DNA of 64,000 bases from assembly GCF_902459465.1 (NCBI RefSeq), contig NW_022985698.1, forward strand, positions 62,001 to 126,000, written 5' to 3'. Positions 1 to 10,385 of the stretch are shown piece by piece. This stretch comes from Asterias rubens. Lineage: Eukaryota > Echinodermata > Asteroidea > Forcipulatida > Asteriidae. The translations under genes were made by a program, and so were the position numbers. How positions within the stretch are numbered: position 1 is the first letter of the stretch; each line of letters opens with the position of its first letter. Below the pieces are notes generated by a model. It did not search any database. It saw nothing but the letters and a program-made list of their open reading frames with translations, and was not told where the DNA came from.

Positions 1-298
1 TTAGGATTCCTAATTGGGTAAAGGTCCCCGTTGGACAGTGTGCACAATACCAATGACAACCTTTGCCAAAAGTTTAGGGTATGACTAAAAGAGGGACAAT
101 AGGATTCCTAATTGGGTAAAGGTCCCCGTTGGACAGTGTGCACAATACCAATGACAGCCTTTGCCAAAAGTTTAGGGTATGACTAAAAGAGGGACAATAG
201 GATTCCTAATTGGGTAAAGGTCCCCGTTGGACAGTGTGCACAATACCAATGACAACCTTTGCCAAAAGTTTAGGGTACAACCCTAGCTCTATGGGTAC
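1..298. repeat. 98-bp tandem repeat, left block (3 units)
   Basis: Three near-identical units begin at about 2, 100 and 198, each opening with TAGGATTCCTAATTGGG and containing TGCACAATACCAATGAC. The array enters from the left edge of the window. No coding potential is seen. The same unit resumes at 1287, so the two blocks are one array split by an insertion. Confidence 0.9.
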
Positions 299-301
299 AA
301 C

Positions 302-1286
302 TGTCAGGGTCTACTGGGGTGTAGCCTGGGGTTGATGTGTGTATGTAGCCACAACACCGGGGTGAGGATTACTCCTCCGTTCAGATGCAGTAACAATTCA
401 CTCGGGAAAGAAAATGGAGTCTATACAGTCCAACTGATGGTCGTTGATTGTCTTATGATATTTTAATCAAACCCAATTAAATCCCCTACAACAAAGGTAC
501 AGAGAGACAATACATTTAGTTTGTTTTACAATAATCTAACTCACTTTTGTTGTAGTTAAAAATAATACTAATATGATCAATTAATAATTCTGGACTTACC
601 AGACACCTGGGATATAGGCACTAGCTCTTCTAACCGACCATGTCTATAAGGCGTCCCACGCCACAATCTGGGCTGTAATAAATACACATACTAATACAGT
701 CACGCATGGTGAATAGATAGCCCTACAGGTGCACAGTGAAACTCATCCACTTACAAATAATGACAAATGTTTATAGCCACAAATAACAGATTTATACAAT
801 GAAATGTAAAATAAATATCCACTCACCAGAGTCCACAAACGAAATTGGGTTGGATAACCACTCCCAGATATATTATGTTCTTCAATTCCACCGCGAAAGC
901 GGTGGAAACTTTTAACGCCGTATTTTGATTGCCTCAAAGTCTCGTATAGTCTTCAAACAATGGCGACCCTTCAATGCAACTTGCACTGGTCAAACGTATA
1001 GGCAACGTTAGCCCTAGTGCAGAAAGAAATCACTCCGCGCGCAAAAGAAAACTACATTTGTAGACTCATCAGGGAGTTAAAATACCCAATGACGACCTAA
1101 TGAAATATTAAATGATAACTTGTAAATCCCACGTTACTATTAATGTGAAATTTGAAGACAAACTAATTTTAGAACCAATTTGATAAGACGTACTACATTA
1201 AGGCAATGTAAGTACCTACAAAGCGAAGCAAAGTGGCTTACCGCGTTAAAGGGGCTGTGATAAATGAAAGTTGCCAGACCCTGACA
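302..1286. mobile_element. 985-bp insertion with TGTCAGGGTCT/AGACCCTGACA ends
   Basis: The segment starts TGTCAGGGTCT and ends AGACCCTGACA, an 11-bp perfect terminal inversion. It is flanked by CAAC on both sides (298-301 and 1287-1290), and removing it restores the surrounding 98-bp repeat. TG...CA ends with a 4-bp target duplication fit a solo LTR; TGT...ACA ends with 4 bp also fit a Ginger-type DNA transposon. ACAACT duplicated with 10-bp ends is another possible reading. No protein domain was recognised inside. Confidence 0.65.
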
Positions 1287-1620
1287 CAACTAAAAGAGGG
1301 ACTATAGGATTCCTAATTGGGTAAAGGTCCCCCGTTGCATAGTGTGCACACGATGACAGCCTTTGCCAAAAGTTAGGGTACAACTATAACAGAGGGACAA
1401 TAGGGTTTCTATAGTTGGGTTAAGGTCCCCAGTTGGACGTATGCACAATACCAATGACAACCTTTGCCAAAAGTTTAGGGTATGACTAAAAGAGGGACAA
1501 TAGGATTCCTAATTGGGTAAAGGTCCCCCGTTGGACAGTGTGCACAATACCATGACGGTCGTTGCTAAACAGTTTGGGTACAAACAATAGAGGGACAATA
1601 GGAGGTCCCTTGTTGCATGT
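1287..1620. repeat. 98-bp tandem repeat, right block (diverged)
   Basis: This continues the array after the insertion. Units beginning near 1305, 1400 and 1500 share the TAGGATTCCTAATTGGG core with more substitutions and small indels than the left block. The last unit decays by about 1610, just downstream of the sulfotransferase stop codon on the other strand. Confidence 0.8.
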
Positions 1621-1903
1621 ATAACGAAATAAATATTGTTGTCATACTACCCTTGGAAAGATATCACATAATAAACAAAATATTACAAAACAGATATCAT
1701 AAGCAAAAATAATAAATTGATGAGATGTATTTGCAAGACAAGGACCAAGACTTTGTGCTGTCAATAGGTCATTTTGAGTACAGTGGACACAGTACTGTGG
1801 GACACTGATTGGTTTGGGGTAAATTTGTCTTGATGTACCCAAACCAAACAGTGCACTCGCATAGTGTCCACCATACGTCAAAAATGCTATAACGCTGTAT
1901 TCA

Positions 1904-2578
1904 TTAGAATGAAGGTTTCGGGTACCCAAAGAGCTCAAAGTCCAACTGGTAAACCTCCCAAAGGTTTTGAATTTGTTCTTTGCTCAACTGACTCATGTAG
2001 TGGTCAAAGTTTTCCGAGCCATTCGACGGAACACTTACACTTTTGGGCGGATACGAAACCTTTGTCTGCACATCCAACTTCGACATGATGTATTCGGAAT
2101 CGTCATAGACGGTGTCTAACGTGCCAATATAGTCGTAGTTTATTTTACACGGAGAACAAAGCTGATAGAACTCTTTCCAGTGTAAGTCAAACAAAGCTTT
2201 GTTAGCTTTGGCGAGGTAAGAAGCCCACTCACTCCACGTGATAGTCTCGCCAGTATTAAGCTCCCTCATCGTTGCATTCTTCCTGAACTTCTTCATGATG
2301 TACTTGCCAATTTTTTGGTAGGGCGGAGACCCTCTGTAAACATCCATGTTTGCGAACTTATTTCCGTACGCTGACAGAACACGCTCAAATGGATGCCGTG
2401 TGAAGATGAACTTGGTATATGTTTCCAGACGGTGTTGTTGTTCTCTTGTGTTGAACGAACGGAGTGTCCTTTTGTTTTCACTAAAGTACGCGTGGGCCAT
2501 TCCTGTTGTGATATCTTCCGTTCGATTCTGATTACCATCCATCACCATAAGCAGTCTCTTCCAGTTGGTGCACCCAGC
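1904..2578 (-). CDS. Sulfotransferase exon 3 (catalytic domain)
   Basis: The acceptor is TTTGCTGACAG at 2589-2579, so the exon opens in phase 0 with the codons for AGCTNWKRLL and runs 225 codons to a stop at 1904. It holds both PAPS-binding motifs and most of the catalytic fold. No frameshift or internal stop is present. The sequence after the stop (1620-1900) is presumably 3' UTR; no AATAAA was found there on this strand. Confidence 0.88.
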   Translation of the reverse strand, partial: AGCTNWKRLLMVMDGNQNRTEDITTGMAHAYFSENKRTLRSFNTREQQHRLETYTKFIFTRHPFERVLSAYGNKFANMDVYRGSPPYQKIGKYIMKKFRKNATMRELNTGETITWSEWASYLAKANKALFDLHWKEFYQLCSPCKINYDYIGTLDTVYDDSEYIMSKLDVQTKVSYPPKSVSVPSNGSENFDHYMSQLSKEQIQNLWEVYQLDFELFGYPKPSF

Positions 2579-5500
2579 CTGTCAGCAAACACAATGACAA
2601 GTAGAATTTGAAACTTTGCATGGTGGAAATACGATATGGAAAGGTTTGCGGTAACACCATGTAATGACTATCTCTAAATTAGTTGGGTTGCTTTGCGCAA
2701 TGGGTATTTGCGAAAAGGTATATTGTTTATACGTCGTTATGAGTTGATTTACCGCTTTGTGCTATAAGAGCGATTGACTGGGGGAAAAAAAACGTTTTAA
2801 AATAGCTTTGTGAACTAAAAATGGTCGCCATTTTGTACAACCAATTCGTATTAAACCTTTCCATTTTTCATGAACAAACCGCGCTGGTTGGCATGCACGG
2901 CTGGTTGTTAAGCAAAACACCCGATCGATCGTGTTAACAGATGTTCTGGCCAAATTCAACATTTTATGCAAGCTTTCAAATATGTATCTCTCATGATCGG
3001 TTGCTTTGTTTTCAACAATTTTTGTTTGTTTGACATTGTTACATTGTCTGTTTTTGTTTTTACATTTATGGCTTTCATTAGTTTTTCGAACCTAGGTTGG
3101 CAAAAACTCAGGCTGTGATTTGACAATAGAAAGGTCTATAGTTACAGTAACAAACACCTTAAAGGGTGTGGCTATTTTTTGTATTACATTAAATTTTGGT
3201 ATAAAGGCAGTGGACACTTTTGGTAATTACTCAAAATAATTGTTAGCATAAAACCTTTCTTGGTGACGAGTAATGGGGAGAGGATGATGGTATAAAACAT
3301 TGTGAGAAACGGCTCCCTCTGAAGTGCCATAGTTTTCGAGAAAGAAGTAATTTTCCACGAGTTTGATTTCGAGACCTCAGATTTAGAACTTGAGGTCTTG
3401 AAATCAACCATCTAAACGCACACAACTTCGTGTGACAAGGGTGTTTTTTTGTTTCATTATTATCTCGCAAGTTCGATGACTGATTGAGCTCAAATTTTCA
3501 CAGGTTTGTTATTTTATGCATATGTTGAGATACACCAACTGTAAAGGCTAGTCTTTGACAATTACCAATAGTGTCCACTGCCTTTAAAGATAATGATGGT
3601 AGTAGCTTCCCTTAAAATGATACTCGCTGAGGTGCTGTGGTTTATAAGAAATAATGATCAAAACAAATTTCACAAAAGTATTGTCGTCTCGGTAGGTAAC
3701 GGATTTACGCGGCTCTCCTGAGAACATTGCTCTGTGATTTTCATTTTGTTTCTCAAAAACCTGACGACTAATGAGGCTGAAACTTCTACAGGTAAAGTTG
3801 ATATACATCTGCATTCACAGTGAGTAATGAAGAATACATGTCATGGCCAAAAAGTTGATCTTCAAAAAGGTATCAAAACCCTGAGACCCTTAAATGCAGT
3901 GGAAACTTGAGAGATGTTGATAGTATAAAAGTAACACATTGTGAGAAGACTCCCTCTGAAGTAACATAGTTTTCAAGAAAGAAGTAATTTTCAACGAAAT
4001 TGATTTCGAGACTTCAAGTTTAGAATTTGAGGTCTCGAAATCAAGCATCTGAAAGCACACGACTTGTGTGACAAGGGTGTTTTTTCCCTTCATAGTTATC
4101 TCGCAACTCCGACGACCAATCGAGCTCAAATGTTCACAGGTTTGTTATTTTATGCATATGTTGAGATACACCAAGTGAGATGACTGGTCTTTGACAATTA
4201 CCAAGAGGGTTCAGGGGTGGATTTCACAAAGGGAGTCCTAACTTAGGACTAGTCCTAGGCAATGCTAAGAGATAGGACCAGTCCTAAGTTAGGATGAGTT
4301 ACTGGGCCCAATTTCATAGAGCTGCTTAAGCACAAAAATTTGCTTAAGCAAAAAAAATTGCTTAGTAAAATCAGATTACAGGCCAAGACTCCACTAAATT
4401 GTTATGCTAAGTAACAACAGCTAAATACTAGTCATAAGCAATGTATATGGCATGAAATTTTGGCCAGTAACACGTGTAAAATAAGCGAGCTAATTTCGTG
4501 CTTAAGCAAATTTTTTGCTTTGAAGCAGCTCTATGAAATTGGCCACTGGTCCTAACTTAAGACTAGCCCTATCAGTTAGCATTGCCTATAGGACTAGTGC
4601 TAAGTTGGGGAGAGGCTTGTGAAATCGACCCCTGATATGATACAATTATGCATTCAGTTGAAAAGGTTGAAGGTTTCTTGTCGCCACAATATTTAGCCAT
4701 GCATAACAAAAAATCACATCAGCACCACACAATGAAACCGAGTTGAATAGTGAAAATACCAAAAATGCAACCGTCAGGGCAAGGTGGGTCAAAGCGGCGT
4801 ACACAATACTGATCACAATGCTGATCAAAAGAATAACAGTTGGTCGTCACCAAAACCACCAACTAATATTCAATGAACCATGAGTCTCGGCACAAAATAA
4901 AGTATAGATTTTGTCATTCCACTAAGTTGAGAAACAGTGTGATTTTTGTGCAATATTTGTCCATATTATGAAAAGAAATCATTTATTTTACCCAATTATC
5001 ACATGTAGCATTCCCCTTTGAGTGTGAAAATGTTTGGTGAAGTATGAATTTGTTTTAATGCATTTTAATGGAAATTATTTTGAAAAATGTGTTATTTGGA
5101 TGCAACACGACACCGTGTCCATGTTTCATCCAGAAGTTTATTTATCAAATTTTCATGACGACATAAACGTTTACATAATATAGTTTTCTTGATCTAATCC
5201 TTTATTTGGGTCCAAGCAACCGTGAAAACTCACACAGAATTGCATACATACCTTGCGTTGATTGTCCCAGGTATTGATGGACCACGAAGACAACAAATAG
5301 AACGGCACCGAGAATCAAAACAACAAGCCGGAACTGGCATGTTTGATTTCTTGTTCTTATCAGATACATCTTGAAATAATCTTACGTGTAACACGTGTAA
5401 AATAAGCGAGCTAGTTTCGTGCTTAAGCAAATTTTTTGCTTCGAAGCAGCTCTATGAAATTGGCCACTGGTCCTAACTTAGGACTGGTCCTATCTCTTAG

Positions 5501-8351
5501 CATTGCCTTTAGGACCAGTCCTAAGTTATGACTACCTTTGTGAAATCCACCCCAGTGTCTTTAATATTCCACGCACCTTTTGTATGAAGCAGTAGAGGAG
5601 TTTATGCTTGTCGATCACAAGTAACTGTCCTTGTGTTGTGGAGCTAATACCGCCCATGTTTAGTTCGGGATGTTTCGCACATGACTCTTGTATGTATTTG
5701 TGACGTTGGAGCTGCACTCCGGATTGTTTTTCCAAAAAGGCCTCCTTTGCCGAATACTCGGTGGATTTCGCTACCTTCATGGTCTAAGAAAAGAGAGAGG
5801 TTGAAATATTATCAAACATCAACACATTAACATTTAAACAGGTGGCACAAATATCTTTAATGTACACAGTTAACCCATTAGTGCCATGTTGATGTGGGAG
5901 TTTATTAGTGTGATGCACATACACAATGGCCACTGCCATGGCTGTTCCCCATTCAAAACTTGTGATAGTTTTCTGGATTAATCCTAGCTGAAGTTTGTCC
6001 AAAATAAAAACTTGAATAAATTCTCTTCAATTTCAGGTGGCTAACGGATCGGACGATACACTGTAACAGAGAATGTAAGTGGAATCTTCCCTTATTTTTT
6101 ACACAGTCAGTAATGTTGCTGCTGTATTTTAGTAGTTTGATTAATTGATTGAAGTTATGCGGATAAAAATACACAGTAAGACATACAAACAACACAGGAT
6201 GGTATTGCTTAACAGAAACAGGTTACTAGTCAAAATTACATTAAGCTTGCATTATTGTGGCTGGTGCCCCCACTCAATTAGGATTAGAAAGGGTCTGACT
6301 TAAAGTCAGGTCATTGACATTAGGAACAGAATCATTAATCGTGACTATAAAGGCAATGGGCCCAATTTTGCAAAGAAATTTGTCAAGCAGTATTTCTGTT
6401 TAAAGACACTGGACACGTTTGGTAATTGTCAAAGACCACTCTTCTCACTTGGTGTATCTCAACACATGCACAAAATAACAAACCTATGAAAATTTGAACT
6501 TAATTGGTCGTCGAAGTTGCGAGATAATGGTGGAAGAAAAACACCCTTTTCATACGAAACTGTGTGCTTTCAGATGCTTGATTTCGGGACCTCAATATCT
6601 AATTGTGAGGTCTTGAAATAAAATTCGTGGAAAATTACTTCTTTCTCGAAAACTACGTTACTTAAGGGAGCCGTTTCTCACCGTATGTTTTATACTATCA
6701 ACAACAGCTCTCGATTGCTCGTTACCAAGTAAGTTTTTATGCTAAAAATTATTTTGAGAAATTACCAATGGTGTCCACTCCCTTTAACAGCTTTATGAAA
6801 TTGGGCCATGTTGCGTGTGTCAAAAGAAAGGTCAATATAGTCCAAACAGGGAACCTTACAGTGTATAGCATACTACACTCCACTTACCAATTGTGGGCCT
6901 TCTTCTTTTTGGATGGACACTCTTTCATGCTCTTCATTTTTGTCATTCGAATCTATTGCAGGCACTAAATATAGGGAAAAGGGGAAATTTTGATCGGTTT
7001 ATGGTATTCTCGTCGATATCCTAAATATCTCATCAATGTATAAACCAATTCAGGCATCAATTCCAATTTTATTTTATGTAACAAGCAAACTAATTCATTT
7101 GTGACTTTATTTCAAAAGATAATAGAAATGGCTGTTTACAAACTGCTTCCAACAAAAACTACATGGTATCACAACATGTGCAAAATATTATTACTGGTCT
7201 CACGTGTTGATCCTACTTGAGAAGAACTGGGGCCAAATTCACAAAGAGATAAGACTAGTCTTATCTGAAGTTAGGACCCCAGTAAGTGGGGCCAATTTCA
7301 TAGAGCTGCTTAAGCAAAAAAAATGGCTTAAGCACGAAAATAGCTCGCTTATTTTTCACATGTTACTGGCAAAAATGTCATGCCATATACATTGCTTGTG
7401 ACTGGTATTTAGCTGTTGTTTACTTAGCATAATAATTGAGTGGAGTCTTGGCCGGTAATCTGACTTTACTAAGCAAGGATTTTTTTGCTTAAGCAAAATT
7501 TTGTGCTTAAGCAGCTCTATGAAATTGGGCCCTGGTCTTCACTTAAGACTAGCCCTATCTGTTAGCATTGCCTATAGGACTAATGCTAAGTTGGGGAGAG
7601 GCTTGTGAAATCGACCCCTGATATGATAAAATTATGCATTCAGTTGAAAAGGTTGAAGGTTTCTTGTCGCCACAATATTCAGCCATGCATAACAAAAAAT
7701 CACATCAGCACCACACAATGAAACCGAGTTGAATAGTGAAAATACCAAAAATGCAACCGTCAGGGCAAGGTGGGTCAAAGCGGCGTACACAATACTGATC
7801 ACAATGCTGATCAAAAGAATAACAGTTGGTCGTCATCAAAACCACCAACTAATATTCAATGAACCATGAGTCTCGGCACAAAATAAAGTATAGATTTTGT
7901 CATTCCACTAAGTTGAGAAACAGTGTGATTTTTGTGCAATATTTGTCCATATTATGAAAAGAAATCATTTATTTTACCCAATTATCACATGTAGCATTCC
8001 CCTTTGAGTGTGAAAATGTTTGGTGAAGTATGAATTTGTTTTAATGCATTTTAATGGAAATTATTTTGAAAAATGTGTTATTTGGATGCAACACGACACC
8101 GTGTCCATGTTTCATCCAGAAGTTTATTTATCACATTTTCATGACGACATAAACGTTTACATAATATAGTTTTCTTGATCTAATCCTTTGGGTCCAAGCA
8201 ACCGTGAAAACTCACACAGAATTGCATACATACCTTGCGTTGATTGTCCCAGGTATTGATGGACCACGATGACAACAAATAGAACGGCACAGAGAATCAA
8301 AACAACAAGCCGGAACTGGCATGTTTGATTTCTTGTTCTTATCAGATACAT
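1904..8351 (-). CDS. Carbohydrate sulfotransferase (HNK-1/chondroitin type), three exons
   Basis: Predicted Golgi type II membrane enzyme moving sulfate from PAPS to a glycan. Exons are 8351-8234, 5770-5577 and 2578-1904, giving 328 residues, close to the roughly 350 of CHST11-like proteins. Exon 1 encodes a short basic cytoplasmic tail and one membrane span (LVVLILCAVLFVVIVV). Exon 2 encodes the stem and the strand ending LLYCFIQK. Exon 3 opens with GCTNWKRLL, the 5'-phosphosulfate-binding motif, and carries TRHPFERVLSAYGNKF, the 3'-phosphate-binding motif; the end is DFELFGYPKPSF. The family is clear; the exact glycan substrate is not. The weak point is the exon 2 acceptor: the stronger AG leaves exon 2 beginning at 5783 and breaks frame with exon 1, whereas an AG 13 bases further on keeps it. 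An unseen exon is the alternative. A second copy of exon 1 lies inside intron 2 (5252-5369). Confidence 0.85.
2603..2690. repeat. Fragment of TTTGAAACTTTGCATGGTGG repeat family
   Basis: A short piece of a dispersed repeat whose hallmark is TTTGAAACTTTGCATGGTGG followed by GGTTTGCGGTAACACCATG. It sits in sulfotransferase intron 2, close to the exon 3 acceptor. Related copies lie near 23890, 24835, 36508 and 56025. Confidence 0.6.
2690..3200. other. Intron 2 sequence, nothing recognised
   Basis: AT-rich intronic sequence. The open frame at 2762-2971 (-) lacks splice context and family features. Confidence 0.5.
3203..3587. repeat. Dispersed inverted-terminal repeat R1 (MITE-like), complete copy
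   Basis: This is the commonest repeat of the window. It begins AAAGGCAGTGGACAC and ends GTGTCCACTGCCTTTAA, which are inverted copies. Constant internal blocks include CTTGGTAACGAGTAATGGGG, AGAAACGGCTCCCTCTGAAG and TATGCATATGTTGAGATACA. It has no coding capacity and the size suits a non-autonomous DNA transposon. Other copies are listed separately. Confidence 0.8.
3588..3880. repeat. Dispersed repeat R2, partial copy
   Basis: Recognised by GATAATGATGGTAGTAGCTT and GCTGAGGTGCTG, shared with copies near 28602, 32960, 40893 and 50849. It directly abuts the R1 copy to its left. The foldback partner half seen in other copies is missing or strongly diverged here. Confidence 0.6.
3895..4205. repeat. 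R1 repeat, truncated copy
   Basis: It carries R1 internal blocks (GACTCCCTCTGAAGTAACAT, TATGCATATGTTGAGATACA) but lacks the left terminus, and the right end is altered. Confidence 0.65.
4215..4632. repeat. Repeat R3: nested foldback with GCCCAATTTCATAGAGCTGC core
   Basis: Outer arms carry TCCTAACTTAGGACTAGTCC and its inverse. The inner arms read GCCCAATTTCATAGAGCTGC and, inverted, AAGCAGCTCTATGAAATTGG. The arrangement suggests one foldback element inserted in another. Partial copies at 5385-5556 and 7230-7620 border the duplicated exon 1 block. Confidence 0.7.
4548..5384. repeat. Segmental duplication copy A (contains exon 1 copy)
   Basis: This block matches 7530-8366 nearly base for base at an offset of 2986, falling to 2982 after a 4-base deletion in copy B. 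It ends abruptly after ATAATCTTACG at 5384, where R3 sequence begins, while copy B continues into unique DNA. The paired 60-codon open frames at 4646-4828 and 7632-7814 are by-products of the duplication. Confidence 0.9.
5252..5369 (-). CDS. Second copy of the sulfotransferase membrane-anchor exon
   Basis: The reading frame is intact and begins MYLIRTRNQTCQFRLVVLIL. It has the same AAG|GTATGT donor as 8234-8351 and differs at two residues (Gly for Cys, Phe for Ile). In transcription order it lies between exon 2 and exon 3. It ends in phase 1 while exon 3 starts in phase 0, so a direct splice to exon 3 would shift frame. It may be an inert duplicate, an alternative first exon with an unseen partner, or part of a partly lost tandem gene. 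Confidence 0.6.
5385..5556. repeat. R3 fragment bordering the duplicated exon block
   Basis: It matches 4462-4632 and includes AAGCAGCTCTATGAAATTGG and the outer arm. R3 sequence therefore lies on both sides of duplication copy A, which is what repeat-mediated duplication would leave. Confidence 0.7.
5577..5770 (-). CDS. Sulfotransferase exon 2 (stem and start of catalytic domain)
   Basis: It reads KSTEYSAKEAFLEKQSG..., then QLLVIDKHKLLYCFIQK, and stops at the donor AAG|GTGCGT in phase 0, exactly where exon 3 supplies AGCTNWKR. The frame-compatible acceptor is ATGAAGGTAG|CG. A better pyrimidine-rich acceptor (CTTTTCTTAG|ACC) lies 13 bases upstream and would start the exon at 5783, out of phase with exon 1. 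An in-frame ATG at 5780 could be the start of a form without the membrane anchor. Confidence 0.75.
5784..6399. other. Sulfotransferase intron 1, no exon found
   Basis: A 38-base plus-strand stretch at 6037-6074 is bracketed by TTTCAG and GTAAGT, but it has an in-frame stop and no partner exons. Nothing else is recognised. Confidence 0.4.
6400..6787. repeat. R1 repeat, complete copy
   Basis: It runs from TTTAAAGACACTGGACAC to GGTGTCCACTCCCTTTAA with the usual internal blocks. Confidence 0.75.
6788..7229. other. Sulfotransferase intron 1, nothing recognised
   Basis: AT-rich sequence without a convincing exon or repeat. Confidence 0.4.
7230..7620. repeat. R3 repeat copy next to duplication copy B
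   Basis: Outer arms (AAATTCACAAAGAGATAAGA and, inverted, GAGGCTTGTGAAATCGACCC) enclose the CATAGAGCTGCTTAAGCA foldback. Its right part overlaps the start of duplication copy B. Confidence 0.65.
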
Positions 8352-8366
8352 CTTGAAATAATCTTA
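7530..8366. repeat. Segmental duplication copy B (contains sulfotransferase exon 1)
   Basis: Partner of 4548-5384. This copy lies upstream of exon 2 in transcription order, so its exon can be spliced productively. Very few substitutions separate the copies, which implies a recent event or gene conversion. Confidence 0.9.
8234..8351 (-). CDS. Sulfotransferase exon 1 (start codon and membrane anchor)
   Basis: The start codon is at 8351. Basic residues (RTRNQTCQFR) precede a 16-20 residue hydrophobic span and HQYLGQSTQ, then the donor CAAG|GTATGT in phase 1. Basic tail, one span and lumenal stem are the normal layout of Golgi sulfotransferases. Confidence 0.75.
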
Positions 8367-8369
8367 CGA

Positions 8370-9420
8370 AAACGTCTTACTATAGTCCGGTTCTTAGCGC
8401 CCTTGCACTCGTTACTGGTAACGCCGACTGCAAAATTTATGGTTCTGCGACGGCAAAGATGACATTTGGCGTCATATCTACGCATGGAAACAACGTTTGG
8501 CTGAACAACCGTCGCAGTCGCGATTCTGGTGTCCATAGTATCTATGGTATATACATGGAGGTCTTGGTATATATGTTTCAATTGCCGGACACAATGGCGG
8601 CCCGTCCTTTTGCGCTTGGGTGCATTTGTATGGGACATAATGGTACCCTTTGTAAAATCGTTGAGAGGTTAACAATGGCACGTCTTGGTGGTATCAAGTG
8701 TCCATGGTGGTCAGTGGATTGCTTGTGGGCCCATGGGTGTCGCATGAGTGGGTACATGAGTAAGTGCAAGTGCCAGCGCGCACACAGACATACAAGAATG
8801 ATTTTATCGGGGTAGAGAGGACCATCGAGGTATAGTGGTGTGTTGAGATAACTTGATGCACCATTGAGAGTCAAGGCGCACCGGTCAGAAAAACCTCTCA
8901 TTTCATTTGTTTCGTATTCATGACCGTCGCGGCTATGAATATATAAAGAGCTCGGAGGACACATTTTAAAAAATCCAATTCGGGAATATTATATACTGTA
9001 ACAGACAAAAACTCTTGTAACACGGAGCAACAGGGTTTTATTGTACCTACAAAAATTATTTCATCATTTTATATATCAAAAAATAAGAAATATGGGACAA
9101 AAAACGTTACCCTCTTTGTGCAGAAATAAGGGTCTCCAAAAACGTCATTTTTTAAATATTTAACGAAGTCGTGCAGAAGAATTTTACAGATGGACTGTTA
9201 GGTAAACTATTAATGTAGTCTATCGCTATATTCGTTATTTCTAAGGTCACTCGAAACAGTCAAGTTCACCAAAAGAATCCGTCTTCGTCAGCGTGACCGT
9301 TCAGAATCGAGAAGTCCGCCATGTCTCGCTTGTAAAATGAGAGCCCACACGTGATTGGTCAAAACATGGACAATGCTCACTGTCCTATGTAAACAATGTA
9401 ACCAATCAGCTGCTGTGTAA
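8370..9420. other. 5' flank of the sulfotransferase, no confident gene
   Basis: Two overlapping open frames on opposite strands (8459-8815 + and 8578-8964 -) show no family features and are probably chance frames in a GC-richer stretch. TATATAAAG occurs at about 8940. A core beginning CTCGAAACAGTCAAGTTCAC near 9249 recurs at 11887. Confidence 0.4.
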
Positions 9421-9450
9421 GGAAACGCTAGGCATTTGCCTAGCGTTTCC
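9421..9450. repeat. Perfect 14-bp-arm palindrome
   Basis: GGAAACGCTAGGCA and its exact reverse complement are separated by TT. It could be a hairpin, the touching ends of two elements, or the scar of an inserted element. Confidence 0.9.
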
Positions 9451-10385
9451 GTACATAGCAGTCATGTCTTGTTCCCTACTTCAAACGTCACACTGATTAA
9501 TGCGGTGTTGGGGTGCCAGGCTTTTCAAATGGTTGTGAATTTGTCTAAAAGGGATTCGTTTAAAGTAGGTCTGCCGTACAATGGCCAAGCCCATTACAAT
9601 TATATTTGGAAGCATTTTATTATGCCATTCCTCCGAAAATAATAGTAGATATGCGCCGTGGTTTACACCTTTATTAAAGCAACACTATTGCCTTCAAAGG
9701 ACCACCATTACTTGCCCATTCTCACATGCTTTTATCCTGTCAAGATTGGTCAATTGTTCACAACATTTTTATTAAAACACTGCAACATTATTTTCTTGTT
9801 TCATGAATTAATTTATTTATTTGATTTCTTCTTTCAGCTGCAGGAATTTCTCATGCAATTATCCACATTTTACAGAGTCTTGATTGTTTAAATAAATTTT
9901 TAATGCTAGGTCAGCACGGAGAATTAATAACAAAAAAGTTGTTACAGGAACACCCAGGTAATTAAGAGATCTGTAAACATTATACTTTCTAATTCAACTA
10001 GTTTCTTATTTTCCCTATTATCTCTAAATATCAAAAGCAACTTGCAATACAACATTAAGTATTCTTTTGGTCTGTCGTTGAATATTGATTAAAACAATGT
10101 AATTTATCTTGGTGAGAACCCCGTAATGCAATAATTGAACAATGCTTACTCTTTACGTTAACATTATTTTACATATACAGTACTATTGGCAAAGATCTTT
10201 TTGTCGAAAAGCTGGTTCACATTTTAACTATCTTTTTTCTGTCTCTGAAACGAAGTTTGTTAATATCAAGAACTACATGAATGACAATATATCATCGGCA
10301 ACTGAGCAAAACATACCTAATATTGTTTTTAAAAAAAATTACCTGAAGGTTCCTATCTAGATTGTTTTTGTTTTTTTCAAGTTTA
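9451..10385. other. AT-rich intergenic sequence, nothing recognised
   Basis: Several short open frames occur, none with codon or domain support. Confidence 0.4.

Noticed and set aside
2762..2971. Minus-strand 69-codon frame as an additional sulfotransferase exon
   Set aside because: Exons 2 and 3 already join in frame across the conserved LLYCFIQK-AGCTNWKR junction, leaving no room for it.
4646..4828. 60-codon frame repeated identically at 7632-7814
   Set aside because: Identity follows from the segmental duplication; the frame has no homology or context.
6037..6074. Plus-strand mini-exon between TTTCAG and GTAAGT
   Set aside because: Contains a stop in the likely frame and has no partner exons on the plus strand; kept only as a note.
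8459..8964. Overlapping 118- and 128-codon frames on opposite strands
   Set aside because: No domain, splice signals or codon bias; both overlap the probable 5' flank of the sulfotransferase.
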